Positions 7,363-15,208 of a stretch of 64,000 bases of DNA are shown here, in pieces. The notes beneath the pieces are model-generated. The model worked only from the letters and a program-made list of their open reading frames with translations, ran no database searches and was not told where the DNA came from. Within the stretch, counting starts at the first letter, position 1; each line of letters starts with the position of its first letter. The DNA comes from CAYOKT01 sp964404605 (GTDB lineage: Bacteria > Electryoneota > Electryoneia > Electryoneales > Electryoneaceae), in assembly GCA_964404605.1 (NCBI GenBank), contig CAYOKT010000001.1, positions 1 through 64,000 on the forward strand, in the 5' to 3' direction. Position numbers and translations under genes: made by a program.

Positions 7363-8569
7363 ACCGGGTCATGAAGAGGTTCTGACCGGCCGCCGTGTCC
7401 TGGTCGCCCTCAGCGGTGGAATCGCCGCGTACAAGACGGTCGAACTGACGAGACGCCTGCTGAAACGGGGGGCGGAAATCCGGGTGATGATGACCCGTTC
7501 CGCCGCCCGTTTTGTCCATCCGACGACCTTCGCGGCGATCACGGGGCATCCCGTCGGCCTGAAGATGTTCTCCTCCGGGGGGAGTCCGGCGGTGGACCAC
7601 CTCGAGCTGCCTCACTGGGCGGAGCTGATTATCGTCGCCCCCGCCACCGCGAACCTGCTGGCGAAGATGGCCGCGGGCATCGCGGATGACCTCGTTTCGA
7701 CGGCCCTGCTCGCCGCTACCTGCCCGGTGCTGATCGCCCCTGCGATGAACTCCACGATGTTCGAACACCCCGCGACGCGCCGGAATCTCGAGCTCTTGCG
7801 GGAACGGGGAGTCCGGCAGATCGGCCCGGAAACCGGCGAGATGGCGCACCCGGACGAGAAACCCGGCCCCGGCCGGATGAGTGAACCGGAGGCGATCGAG
7901 AGGGAGGCCGAGCGGATCCTGCGGGAGACGGGCGATTTCGCGGGCAAACGGGTGCTGATCACCTCCGGGCGCACCGAGGAGCCGGTGGATGCGGTGCGTG
8001 TCCTCACCAACCGCAGCAGCGGCCGGATGGGGGCGGCGCTCGCCGATGCGGCCCGGCGGAGGGGGGCGTTCGTGACCCTCGTGCACGGGCCGATGGATGT
8101 CCCGCCGCCGCCCGGGGTCCGTTCCGTCCCGGTGAGGACGGCGAGGGAGATGCTGAGCGCCGTGCGGGAGGAGGTCCCCGCGTCGGACCTGGTGCTCTAT
8201 GCCGCCGCCGTAGCCGATTGGCGGCCGAAGGAACCCTCCGAAGGGAAGTTGAGCCGCGAGGAGCCCGTCTCGCCGGTCATCGAACTGGTGGAGAATCCCG
8301 ACATCGCCCGTGAGACCTCCGGGCTCGGGAAGGGGTTGAAAATCGGCTTCGCCCTCGAGACCGGCGAGGATGTCCGGCGGGCGCGGGAAAAGCTGGAGCG
8401 GAAACGGCTGGATGCGATCCTGCTGAACACGATTTCGACCATCGGGGCGGAAGAGGGTACACTGGTCTGGGTGGGGCCGGAGGGGGAGGAGCGCCGATTC
8501 GGCCCGGCGGACAAGGCTAGCCTCGCCGGGTGGGTGCTGGACAACGCCGCCCCCCGGCTTCTCCGCTGA
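7349..8569 (+). CDS. coaBC: Bifunctional phosphopantothenoylcysteine decarboxylase / phosphopantothenate-cysteine ligase
   Basis: 406 aa, two steps of coenzyme A synthesis. N-terminal CoaC flavoprotein half: VLVALSGGIAAYKTVEL, the active-site His in DHLELPHWAE, IIVAPATANLLAKMAAGIADDL, and APAMNSTMFEHP with the conserved Asn. C-terminal CoaB half: VLITSGRTEEPVDAVRVLTN with NRSSGRMG, and AAAVADWRPKEPSEGK with the conserved Lys. The cysteine normally found shortly before GRM (ACG..GxGRM) is absent; here the segment reads MAHPDEKPGPGRM. The start at 7349 overlaps the rpoZ stop; an in-frame ATG at 7334 is possible. It is the last gene of the yicC operon. Confidence 0.95.
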   Translation: MKTNEPGHEEVLTGRRVLVALSGGIAAYKTVELTRRLLKRGAEIRVMMTRSAARFVHPTTFAAITGHPVGLKMFSSGGSPAVDHLELPHWAELIIVAPATANLLAKMAAGIADDLVSTALLAATCPVLIAPAMNSTMFEHPATRRNLELLRERGVRQIGPETGEMAHPDEKPGPGRMSEPEAIEREAERILRETGDFAGKRVLITSGRTEEPVDAVRVLTNRSSGRMGAALADAARRRGAFVTLVHGPMDVPPPPGVRSVPVRTAREMLSAVREEVPASDLVLYAAAVADWRPKEPSEGKLSREEPVSPVIELVENPDIARETSGLGKGLKIGFALETGEDVRRAREKLERKRLDAILLNTISTIGAEEGTLVWVGPEGEERRFGPADKASLAGWVLDNAAPRLLR

Positions 8570-8653
8570 GGTGGAGGAAGCCCCGGGGACGGTGGACCGT
8601 GAACCCGGAGGAGCAGCGAACCGTTCGACCCGGAGCGGCGAGGAGGAGGAGAG

Positions 8654-9583
8654 GTGAACGACCGGACGCGCCTCGATGCAGCCCGTTACCTCGCGCGCCT
8701 GAAGGAGCGCGGCCCCATCGCCTGGGTGCATCCGGCCGGGTTATCGTCCGCACCGGGGGAGGAGGAGCCGCCGCAGGCGCCACCCGCGGCACCCTCCGTG
8801 ACACCCGCGGCGCCCTCCGCGCCACCGGCCAGCGCCGCGCGGCCGGCGGACCGGGGCGCCGGTGGCCCGGTTCATGAAACGGCGCGAGACGCGGTGACAA
8901 CGGATACCTTTGAGTGTCCGCCCCCGGACCCCTCCTGGCCGCACGGGGCGCCGGAGCCGGAGGCGACCATTCCCGTTCCGGGCCGGATCGAAGATCCCTT
9001 CCCCGGGTACCGGGACCTCGCTTCCTTCCGGGCCGCGGTGTGCAATTGCCGGAAGTGTTCGCTCGGCAAGACGCGGAACAAGTTCGTTTTCGGCGTCGGA
9101 GGGGCGAATGCGCGCCTGGTGCTGGTCGGCGAGGCGCCCGGCGCGGAAGAGGACGCCCAGGGCGAGCCCTTCGTCGGCCGCGCCGGCAAGCTGCTCGACC
9201 AGATCCTGGCCGCGGTGAACCTGGAGCGGGGGGAGGATGTCTACATCTGCAATATCCTGAAGTGCCGTCCGCCCGGAAACCGGGACCCACTCCAGGAGGA
9301 GGTGGAACAATGCGAGCCGCATCTCGTCAAACAGTTGCAACTGATCGAGCCCCGTCTTATCGTGGCTCTAGGGCGGATGGCGGCGCAGGTTCTCCTCCGG
9401 ACCACGGCGCCGCTCTCGCGCCTGCGTGGGCAGGTGCATGAATACCAGGGCGTACCGCTCCTCGTCACCTATCACCCGGCCGCCCTGTTGCGCAATCCCA
9501 ATTGGAAACGGCCGACCTGGGAAGACGTACAAGAGATGAAGCGTCTGCTCGACAGCTTCGGAGAACGGGGCGGCGGCTCGTAA
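8654..9583 (+). CDS. udg: Family-4 uracil-DNA glycosylase (4Fe-4S)
   Basis: 309 aa. It removes uracil from DNA to start base-excision repair. The GTG start at 8654 has a very strong AGGAGGAGGAGAG ribosome site. The first ~115 residues are variable and include a Pro/Ala-rich linker (about 35-75). The catalytic domain follows: cluster ligands in CRKC, GEAPGAEEDAQGEPFVGRAG (motif A with water-activating region), CNILKCRPPGNRDP, a further Cys in EEVEQCEPHL, and the motif-B segment TYHPAALLRN. Proteins of this family are often annotated as phage SPO1 polymerase-like. It stands between coaBC (84 bp away) and dnaB. Confidence 0.93.
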   Translation: MNDRTRLDAARYLARLKERGPIAWVHPAGLSSAPGEEEPPQAPPAAPSVTPAAPSAPPASAARPADRGAGGPVHETARDAVTTDTFECPPPDPSWPHGAPEPEATIPVPGRIEDPFPGYRDLASFRAAVCNCRKCSLGKTRNKFVFGVGGANARLVLVGEAPGAEEDAQGEPFVGRAGKLLDQILAAVNLERGEDVYICNILKCRPPGNRDPLQEEVEQCEPHLVKQLQLIEPRLIVALGRMAAQVLLRTTAPLSRLRGQVHEYQGVPLLVTYHPAALLRNPNWKRPTWEDVQEMKRLLDSFGERGGGS

Positions 9584-9618
9584 TCCGGCGGAAAGTGGTA
9601 CTCGAACGCGGTGAAGGA

Positions 9619-11049
9619 ATGAACCAGGCTGCACAACAGTCGGGCTTTGAACAGCCGGAGACCGGCGGGAGGGTGCCGCCGAGCGATTACCAGGCGGAAC
9701 AGGCCGTCCTCGGCGCGGTGCTGATCGATGAGACCGCGTTCGCCAAGGTCGCGGAATATGTGAAGCGGGACAGTTTCTACTGGAGTAAGCACGGGGTCAT
9801 CTTCGAAGCCCTCCTGAATCTCTTCCACCGGAATGAGCCGACCGACCTGGTGACCCTCCACAGGGAATTGAACTCCCTCGGCAAGCTGGAGGAGGTCGGC
9901 GGGGATGTGTACATCTCCGAACTCGCGGAAGCGGTGCCGTTCCCCCGCAACGTCGAATACTACGCCCGGATCGTCCAGGACAAGTACCTGCTCCGCAAGC
10001 TCTCCACCATCAGCGAGGACATCGGCGAGCGTGTGTTCGACCCCGCGGCCGAACCCGCGGAGGTGCTCGAGAAGTCCATCGAGGAGCTCTTCACCCTGCA
10101 GAAGGCGGGGGAGCGCGCCGGGTACCGCGACATGCGCAAGGTGGCGCATGACACGACGGACCTGCTGGACAAGATCTACCAGCGCGGCGGCGCCCTCACC
10201 GGGGTCGGCAGCGGTTTCAAGGCGCTCGATGAGATGACGGGCGGGTTTCAGCACTCCGACCTGATCGTTCTCGCCGCCCGCCCTTCGATGGGAAAGACCG
10301 CGCTCGCCCTCTGTTTCGCCCACAACGCCGCCCGGATGCACAAGATTCCGGTGGGAGTCATCTCCCTGGAGATGAGCGCCTCCCAGATCGCGATGCGCCT
10401 GATGAGCTTCGAATCGCGGGTGCCTCTCTACCGGATTCGCACCGCCAAGTTCAGCGATGCGGAGTGGGAACGCATCGCGAAGGCCTCCTCTACTCTCAGC
10501 CGGTTGCCGATTTACATCGACGATTCGGCGAGCCAGACGATCACCGATGTGCGGGCCCGGGCGCGGCGGTTGCAGCTGCAGAACGACGTCGGGATGATCA
10601 TCCTCGACTACCTTCAATTGATGCAGCCGCCGGCGAGGTCCGAGAGCCAACAGCAGGCCATCGCGGCCATCAGCCGGCAGCTCAAGGGGCTGGCGAAGGA
10701 GCTGGAAATCCCCGTCATCGCGATCTCCCAGTTGAGCCGCGCGGTGGAGACCCGGGGCGGGAGCAAGCGCCCCATCCTGTCGGATCTCCGCGATTCGGGA
10801 GCGATCGAGCAGGACGCGGATGTGGTTATGTTCGTCTACCGCCAGGCCTATTACGATCGTCTCGAGGGGCGTGAGAGCGAACAGCCGAACATGGCCGAGG
10901 TGATCATCGGCAAACAGCGGAACGGCCCCACGGGCACGGTGAGGCTGGCGTTCCTCGATGATTATGCCCTCTTCGCCAACCTCGAGGCGAGAATCGAGGA
11001 AGAGGAAACGGCTCCGGCCGAAGTCGACACAGGCGAGACGCCATTCTGA
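9619..11049 (+). CDS. dnaB: Replicative DNA helicase DnaB
   Basis: 476 aa hexameric helicase that unwinds DNA at the replication fork. The N-terminal domain has PPSDYQAEQAVLGAVLID. The RecA-like C-terminal domain has the Walker A box ARPSMGKTALAL, GVISLEMSA, the Walker B-type MIILDYLQLM and the arginine-finger region RDSGAIEQDADVVMF. An AAGGA sits directly against the ATG at 9619, which is unusually close. An in-frame GTG at 9595 with GGCGGAAA upstream is an alternative start that adds eight residues. rel follows after two bases. Confidence 0.97.
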   Translation: MNQAAQQSGFEQPETGGRVPPSDYQAEQAVLGAVLIDETAFAKVAEYVKRDSFYWSKHGVIFEALLNLFHRNEPTDLVTLHRELNSLGKLEEVGGDVYISELAEAVPFPRNVEYYARIVQDKYLLRKLSTISEDIGERVFDPAAEPAEVLEKSIEELFTLQKAGERAGYRDMRKVAHDTTDLLDKIYQRGGALTGVGSGFKALDEMTGGFQHSDLIVLAARPSMGKTALALCFAHNAARMHKIPVGVISLEMSASQIAMRLMSFESRVPLYRIRTAKFSDAEWERIAKASSTLSRLPIYIDDSASQTITDVRARARRLQLQNDVGMIILDYLQLMQPPARSESQQQAIAAISRQLKGLAKELEIPVIAISQLSRAVETRGGSKRPILSDLRDSGAIEQDADVVMFVYRQAYYDRLEGRESEQPNMAEVIIGKQRNGPTGTVRLAFLDDYALFANLEARIEEEETAPAEVDTGETPF

Positions 11050-11051
11050 AG

Positions 11052-13286
11052 ATGAGCAAACCGGACGCGACAACAATCATCGTCCCTTCCCCCGGGAAGC
11101 TGGATGTCCCCGCGCCGCCGGAGGTGATCAGGCGGTTCGAGGAGGTGCTCGAGTCCCTGCCCGACTCGATGCTCGAGCACCATCGGGAGACGATTGTCAA
11201 GGCGTTCCGTTATGCCGCCGAAGCCCATGCCGGGCAGACACGCCTCTCCGGCGATCCGTACATCGTCCACCCCCTCGAGGTGATGGCGATCCTCGCCGAA
11301 CTCCAGGTGGACACCGTCACCCTGCTCGGCGCGCTGCTCCATGACGTGGTCGAGGATACCGGGATCACGGTCGAGGATGTGGCGCGTGAATTCTGGCCGG
11401 TCGTCGCGCTTCTCGTCGAAGGGATCACCAAGCTCAAGCCCCTCCAGTACGACACGAAATCCAACGAGGCGCGCCAGGCGGAATACTTCCGAAAGATGCT
11501 CCTCTCGATGGCGCAGGACCTGCGCGTCATCCTGATCAAGCTGGCGGACCGCCTGCACAACATGCGCACCCTCGAGGCGATGCCTCCGAAATCGCGGCAG
11601 CGCATCGCGCTGGAGACGATCGAGATCTACGCCCCCCTCGCACACCGCTTCGGCATCGGCCGCCTGAAATGGGAGCTCGAGGACCTCTCGCTGAAGGTGC
11701 TGGACAACGTCGCCTACCGCCGCATCGCGGAACGGGTGGCGATGAAACGGGAGGAGCGGGAGGCGGCCATCGACGAGGTGGTCCAGCCTCTCCGGAAGCG
11801 GCTGGAAGAGGAGGGGATGCGCGCCGAGGTGGTCGGCCGTGCGAAGCATTTTTACAGCATCTACAACAAGATCAAGCGGCGGGGGAAGAGCTTCGAGGAG
11901 ATCCTCGACCTGCTCGCGGTGCGGATCCTCGTCGACACCATCCCGGATTGCTACCGCGCCCTCGGAGTGGTGCACAACCTGTTCACGCCGATCCTCGAAC
12001 GCTTCAGCGACTACATCGCGATGCCGAAGGCGAACATGTACCAGTCGCTGCACACCAAGGTGATCGACAAGCACGGCCGGACGGTCGAGGTCCAGATCCG
12101 GACCTACGAGATGGAGACGGTTTCCGAGGTCGGCATCGCCGCGCACTGGCGGTACAAGGAGGACGGCGGCGACACCCTGCAGCAGGACAATCTCGGCGAT
12201 TATTACCGCTGGCTGAGGCAGGTGATCGAGGGGTCGAGGGACGCCGAGTCGGATGAAGAGTTCATGAAGAACCTGAAGATCAACCTCTTCACCGATGAGA
12301 TCTTCGTCTTCACCCCGCGCGGAAAACTGATCCAGCTTCCGAAGGCGGCGACCCCGGTGGACTTCGCCTTCGCGGTGCACACCGACATCGGGCTGACCAC
12401 GCTCGGCGCGAAGGTGAACGGGAAGATGGTCCCGTTGGACATCGGGCTGAACAACGGCGATTCGGTCGAAATCCTGACCAGCGTGCATGCGAAGCCGAGC
12501 GTGGACTGGCTGCGGTTCGTCAAGACCAGCCGCGCCCGCTCGAAGATCCGCCGTTACCTGAAGCAGGCGCAGTTCGAGGAATCCGTCCGCCTCGGTGAGG
12601 AGCTGCTGAGCCGGGAGCTGGGGAAGTACCGGAAGAAGCTCACGAAGCAGAAGATCTCGGATCTCGTGAGCAGCTTCGGGAGAGAGAGTCCGGAGGCGTT
12701 TTTCGCCGCGCTCGGGGCGGGCGACCTGTCGCTGCACAGCGTGGTCAAGCACCTCGTCGGCGAAGAGGAGCCGAAGCGGGAAAAGAAGACCGCCTTCCTG
12801 CGTTCGATTAAAAAAGAGAACGCGGGGATCCGGGTGAAGGGTGTCGACAACTTGATGGTCAATATCGCGAGTTGCTGCAACCCGCTTCCGGGTGACCGCA
12901 TCCTCGGCTTCATCAGCAAGGGGCGGGGCATCGTCGTGCACCGGATGGACTGCTCGAACGTCTCCGATCTGACGCGTGATCCCGACCGGATCGTCGAGGT
13001 GGAGTGGGATGCCGGCCCCGAGGATCGGTTCAACGCCCGGATGAGGATTTTCGCCGAGGATCGCCAGAACCTGCTCCGCGACATCGCCGAGGTGGTCAGC
13101 AAGCAGGATGTGAACATCGTCGAACTGAACCTGTTCACCGAAGGATCGATCGCGGTGGGCACGCTGGTTGTCAATGTGCGCGGATTGGCGCATCTTTCGC
13201 GCCTGATGGCGCGCATCCAGCGGATCAAGGGTGTTGTGCAGGTGGAGCGCGTCGGCGTTGCCGATGTCGCTGAAAAAATGGTATAA
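11052..13286 (+). CDS. rel: Bifunctional (p)ppGpp synthetase/hydrolase (RelA/SpoT family)
   Basis: 744 aa stringent-response enzyme. Domains in order: HD hydrolase (about residues 50-190) with LSGDPYIVHPLEVM, LLHDVVEDTG and RLHNMRTL, all intact, so hydrolysis is expected; synthetase (about 240-350) with GRAKHFYSIYNKI and MPKANMYQSLHTKV; TGS (about 410-475) with DEIFVFTPRGKLIQLP; a zinc-finger-like CCNPLPGDRI region; and a C-terminal ACT domain with NLLRDIAEVVSKQDVNIVELN. The start codon follows the dnaB stop closely. A promoter for the next gene is embedded in its last codons. A single long enzyme with both activities is usual where RelA and SpoT are not split. Confidence 0.97.
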   Translation: MSKPDATTIIVPSPGKLDVPAPPEVIRRFEEVLESLPDSMLEHHRETIVKAFRYAAEAHAGQTRLSGDPYIVHPLEVMAILAELQVDTVTLLGALLHDVVEDTGITVEDVAREFWPVVALLVEGITKLKPLQYDTKSNEARQAEYFRKMLLSMAQDLRVILIKLADRLHNMRTLEAMPPKSRQRIALETIEIYAPLAHRFGIGRLKWELEDLSLKVLDNVAYRRIAERVAMKREEREAAIDEVVQPLRKRLEEEGMRAEVVGRAKHFYSIYNKIKRRGKSFEEILDLLAVRILVDTIPDCYRALGVVHNLFTPILERFSDYIAMPKANMYQSLHTKVIDKHGRTVEVQIRTYEMETVSEVGIAAHWRYKEDGGDTLQQDNLGDYYRWLRQVIEGSRDAESDEEFMKNLKINLFTDEIFVFTPRGKLIQLPKAATPVDFAFAVHTDIGLTTLGAKVNGKMVPLDIGLNNGDSVEILTSVHAKPSVDWLRFVKTSRARSKIRRYLKQAQFEESVRLGEELLSRELGKYRKKLTKQKISDLVSSFGRESPEAFFAALGAGDLSLHSVVKHLVGEEEPKREKKTAFLRSIKKENAGIRVKGVDNLMVNIASCCNPLPGDRILGFISKGRGIVVHRMDCSNVSDLTRDPDRIVEVEWDAGPEDRFNARMRIFAEDRQNLLRDIAEVVSKQDVNIVELNLFTEGSIAVGTLVVNVRGLAHLSRLMARIQRIKGVVQVERVGVADVAEKMV

Positions 13287-13287
13287 T
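13258..13287 (+). promoter_or_regulatory. sigma-70 promoter overlapping the rel stop codon
   Basis: TTGCCG and a perfect TATAAT separated by 18 bases. The -10 box contains the TAA stop of rel. Predicted start near 13294 gives a leader of about 60 nt for the HU/IHF gene, with a small CCCG/CGGG hairpin in it. Confidence 0.7.
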
Positions 13288-13354
13288 GTTCCTGCCCGTC
13301 TCAGTCGGGGTACTCGTACGCCGGGCGTAGTCAATCCGATCCGGAGGGAGGCAG

Positions 13355-13681
13355 ATGAAAACGTACATTAAAAAGGACGTGGTCGAACGGGTCATCGACA
13401 AAACCGGGGAACGTCCGGACATCGTGGCCCGCGTGACTAATGAGATCTTCAACTCCCTGCGGGAAATCATGACCGGTGATGACCTGGAGCTCCGGATCGA
13501 GATCCGCGACTTCGGTGTGTTCGAGGTGAAGAAGACCAAGCCGAAACCGAAGGCGCGCAACCCCAAGACCAATGAGATCATCCGCGTGCCCGCGCGTCGC
13601 AAGACCCATTTCAAGCCGGGCAAGCTGTTGAAGGAATCCCTCAAGGTGCCCATCGAAGAGCTGGAGAAAGCTCGCGGCTGA
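13355..13681 (+). CDS. HU/IHF family DNA-binding protein
   Basis: 108 aa nucleoid protein that bends DNA as a dimer. The N-terminal helices are KKDVVERVIDKTGERPDIVARVTNEIF, the body IRDFGVFEVKKTKPKPKARNPKT, and the DNA-binding arm motif ARNPKTNEIIRVPARRKTHF. The C-terminal ~15 residues extend a normal ~95-residue HU. A GGAGGGAGG ribosome site lies directly upstream of the ATG. It has its own promoter inside rel. HU and IHF subunits cannot be told apart with certainty here; the long form and KTNEIIRVPAR are closer to IHF-type members. Sigma-54 promoters often need IHF-bent DNA, which is relevant to the flagellar genes below. Confidence 0.93.
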   Translation: MKTYIKKDVVERVIDKTGERPDIVARVTNEIFNSLREIMTGDDLELRIEIRDFGVFEVKKTKPKPKARNPKTNEIIRVPARRKTHFKPGKLLKESLKVPIEELEKARG

Positions 13682-13695
13682 ACCGGGGAGCGGCC

Positions 13696-14109
13696 ATGGG
13701 CCGGGTTCTCGCTCTCGATTGGGGCCGGGTACGAATCGGTGTCGCCCTCTCCGATCCGACCGGATCACTCGCCAGTCCGTATCGTACACTTTCCGCGCGT
13801 CCGCGGGAGACGTTTCTGCGGGAGCTCGCCGGTATCCTCCGGGAAGAAGAGGTGGAGTTGGTTCTCATCGGACTGCCGCTGCACATGAACGGGAGCGAGG
13901 GGGAGAGCGCGGAGGCGGCCAGGGCGCTGGCCGCGGAGGTCGAGACCCTCGGCGTCCCGGTGCGTCTTTGGGACGAGAGGCTGAGCAGTTTTACCGCGGA
14001 ATCGAACCTGCGTGAAGCCGGGCGCAAGCCCTCGCGCGACAAGGCACGGGTCGACCGCGCGGCGGCGGCGATCCTGTTGCAGGAATTTCTCGACAGCGGG
14101 GAATCGTGA
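13696..14109 (+). CDS. ruvX: Putative Holliday junction resolvase RuvX/YqgF
   Basis: 137 aa, RNase H-like fold. Conserved acidic motif LALDWGRVRIGVALSDPTG at the N-terminus, VLIGLPLHMNGSEGE in the middle, WDERLSSFTAE, and DKARVDRAAAAILLQEFL with the final Asp. In E. coli the family takes part in pre-16S rRNA processing, and nuclease activity on branched DNA has been proposed. It starts 15 bp after the HU/IHF gene and is probably co-transcribed with it. Ordinary family member. Confidence 0.93.
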   Translation: MGRVLALDWGRVRIGVALSDPTGSLASPYRTLSARPRETFLRELAGILREEEVELVLIGLPLHMNGSEGESAEAARALAAEVETLGVPVRLWDERLSSFTAESNLREAGRKPSRDKARVDRAAAAILLQEFLDSGES

Positions 14110-14158
14110 TGGAGGGTACGAACCGAGGGGGAGCCGTCCTCCCACCGGGAACGTCATC

Positions 14159-15208
14159 ATGACGGAATCGAGCGAGCGACAGCCGTCGGCGAAGCCCCTG
14201 CGCATCGCCGTCATCGGACTCGGCGGGGCGGCGCAGGTCATCCATCTGCCGATCCTCAGCGCGATGGAATCCTTCGAGCTGGTCGGGGTGGCGGACATCG
14301 AACCCTACAAGCTCTCCCGCATCTCGGAGAAGTACGACCTCCCCGGTTTCCTCGACCATGAAAACCTGCTGCGCAGCGTCCAACCGGACGCCGTCCTGAT
14401 CTGCACGCCGACGATCAATCACCTTCCAATCGCCCTCTCCGCCCTGCGGGCGGGGGTGGATGTCATCCTCGAGAAGCCCGTCACCCGGGATTACGAGGAG
14501 GTCCTGCGTCTTGCGGATTTCGCCCGGGAGGCGGAGCGCCGGGTTCTCGTCGCGATGAACCATCGCTTCCGCCAGGATGTCACCGTGATGAGAAACTTCC
14601 TCGCCTCCGGCGAACTGGGGCGGATCTGGCGTGTACGCCTCGGTTGGTTGAAGCGGAGCACCAGTTGGGCGCGCAGTCCGTGGCTCGACCAGAAAAACAT
14701 CAGCGGCGGCGGGGTCCTGATGGACCTCGGCCTCCAGATGCTCGATTTTACCCACTGGCTTCTGGGGTGCCCGAAGGTGGAACGTGTCGTCGCCTTCGCC
14801 CAGTCGGCGAGCCTGAACAAGGAGGTGGAGGACACCGTCAGCGCGACCATCGCCTATGAAACCGGCACCACGCTGCAACTCGATGTAAGCTGGGGACTGC
14901 TCGCGGAGCAGAGTGTGGCGTACGCCTATTTCGAGGGGGAACAGGGTTCGGCGCGCTTGAACCCGCTTGTGCTCTACAAAACCCTCCAGGGGGAACTGGT
15001 CAATGTCACCCCGGTGCGCTCCCCCGAGCCGAACGAGCTGTACAACGCCTCCTTCGAGGCGCAGATGCACCACTTCGCCTCGGTTCTGCGCGGCGAGGAG
15101 ACGACCCCGGTTTCGACGGTGGACGAGGCTGTGGAGGTGATGCAGCTCGTGGATATGATCTATCGAAGCAGCCGTGAGGGTCGCGAGATCCGATCCGATG
15201 AAACCTGA
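14159..15208 (+). CDS. Gfo/Idh/MocA family oxidoreductase
   Basis: 349 aa NAD(P)-dependent oxidoreductase. Rossmann start IAVIGLGGAAQVIHLPIL, the EKPVT motif (VILEKPVTRDYEE) with catalytic Lys, and GGGVLMDLGLQMLDFTHWLLG, where the family usually has a GG...DxGxHxxD pattern. The histidine of that pattern is replaced (LGLQMLD), so the usual catalytic His is uncertain. The substrate cannot be read from sequence; sugar or inositol derivatives are typical. The start at 14159 has a weak GGGA box. It sits between ruvX and lnt and overlaps lnt by 11 bases, so it may supply a cell-envelope sugar, but that is conjecture. Confidence 0.88.
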   Translation: MTESSERQPSAKPLRIAVIGLGGAAQVIHLPILSAMESFELVGVADIEPYKLSRISEKYDLPGFLDHENLLRSVQPDAVLICTPTINHLPIALSALRAGVDVILEKPVTRDYEEVLRLADFAREAERRVLVAMNHRFRQDVTVMRNFLASGELGRIWRVRLGWLKRSTSWARSPWLDQKNISGGGVLMDLGLQMLDFTHWLLGCPKVERVVAFAQSASLNKEVEDTVSATIAYETGTTLQLDVSWGLLAEQSVAYAYFEGEQGSARLNPLVLYKTLQGELVNVTPVRSPEPNELYNASFEAQMHHFASVLRGEETTPVSTVDEAVEVMQLVDMIYRSSREGREIRSDET

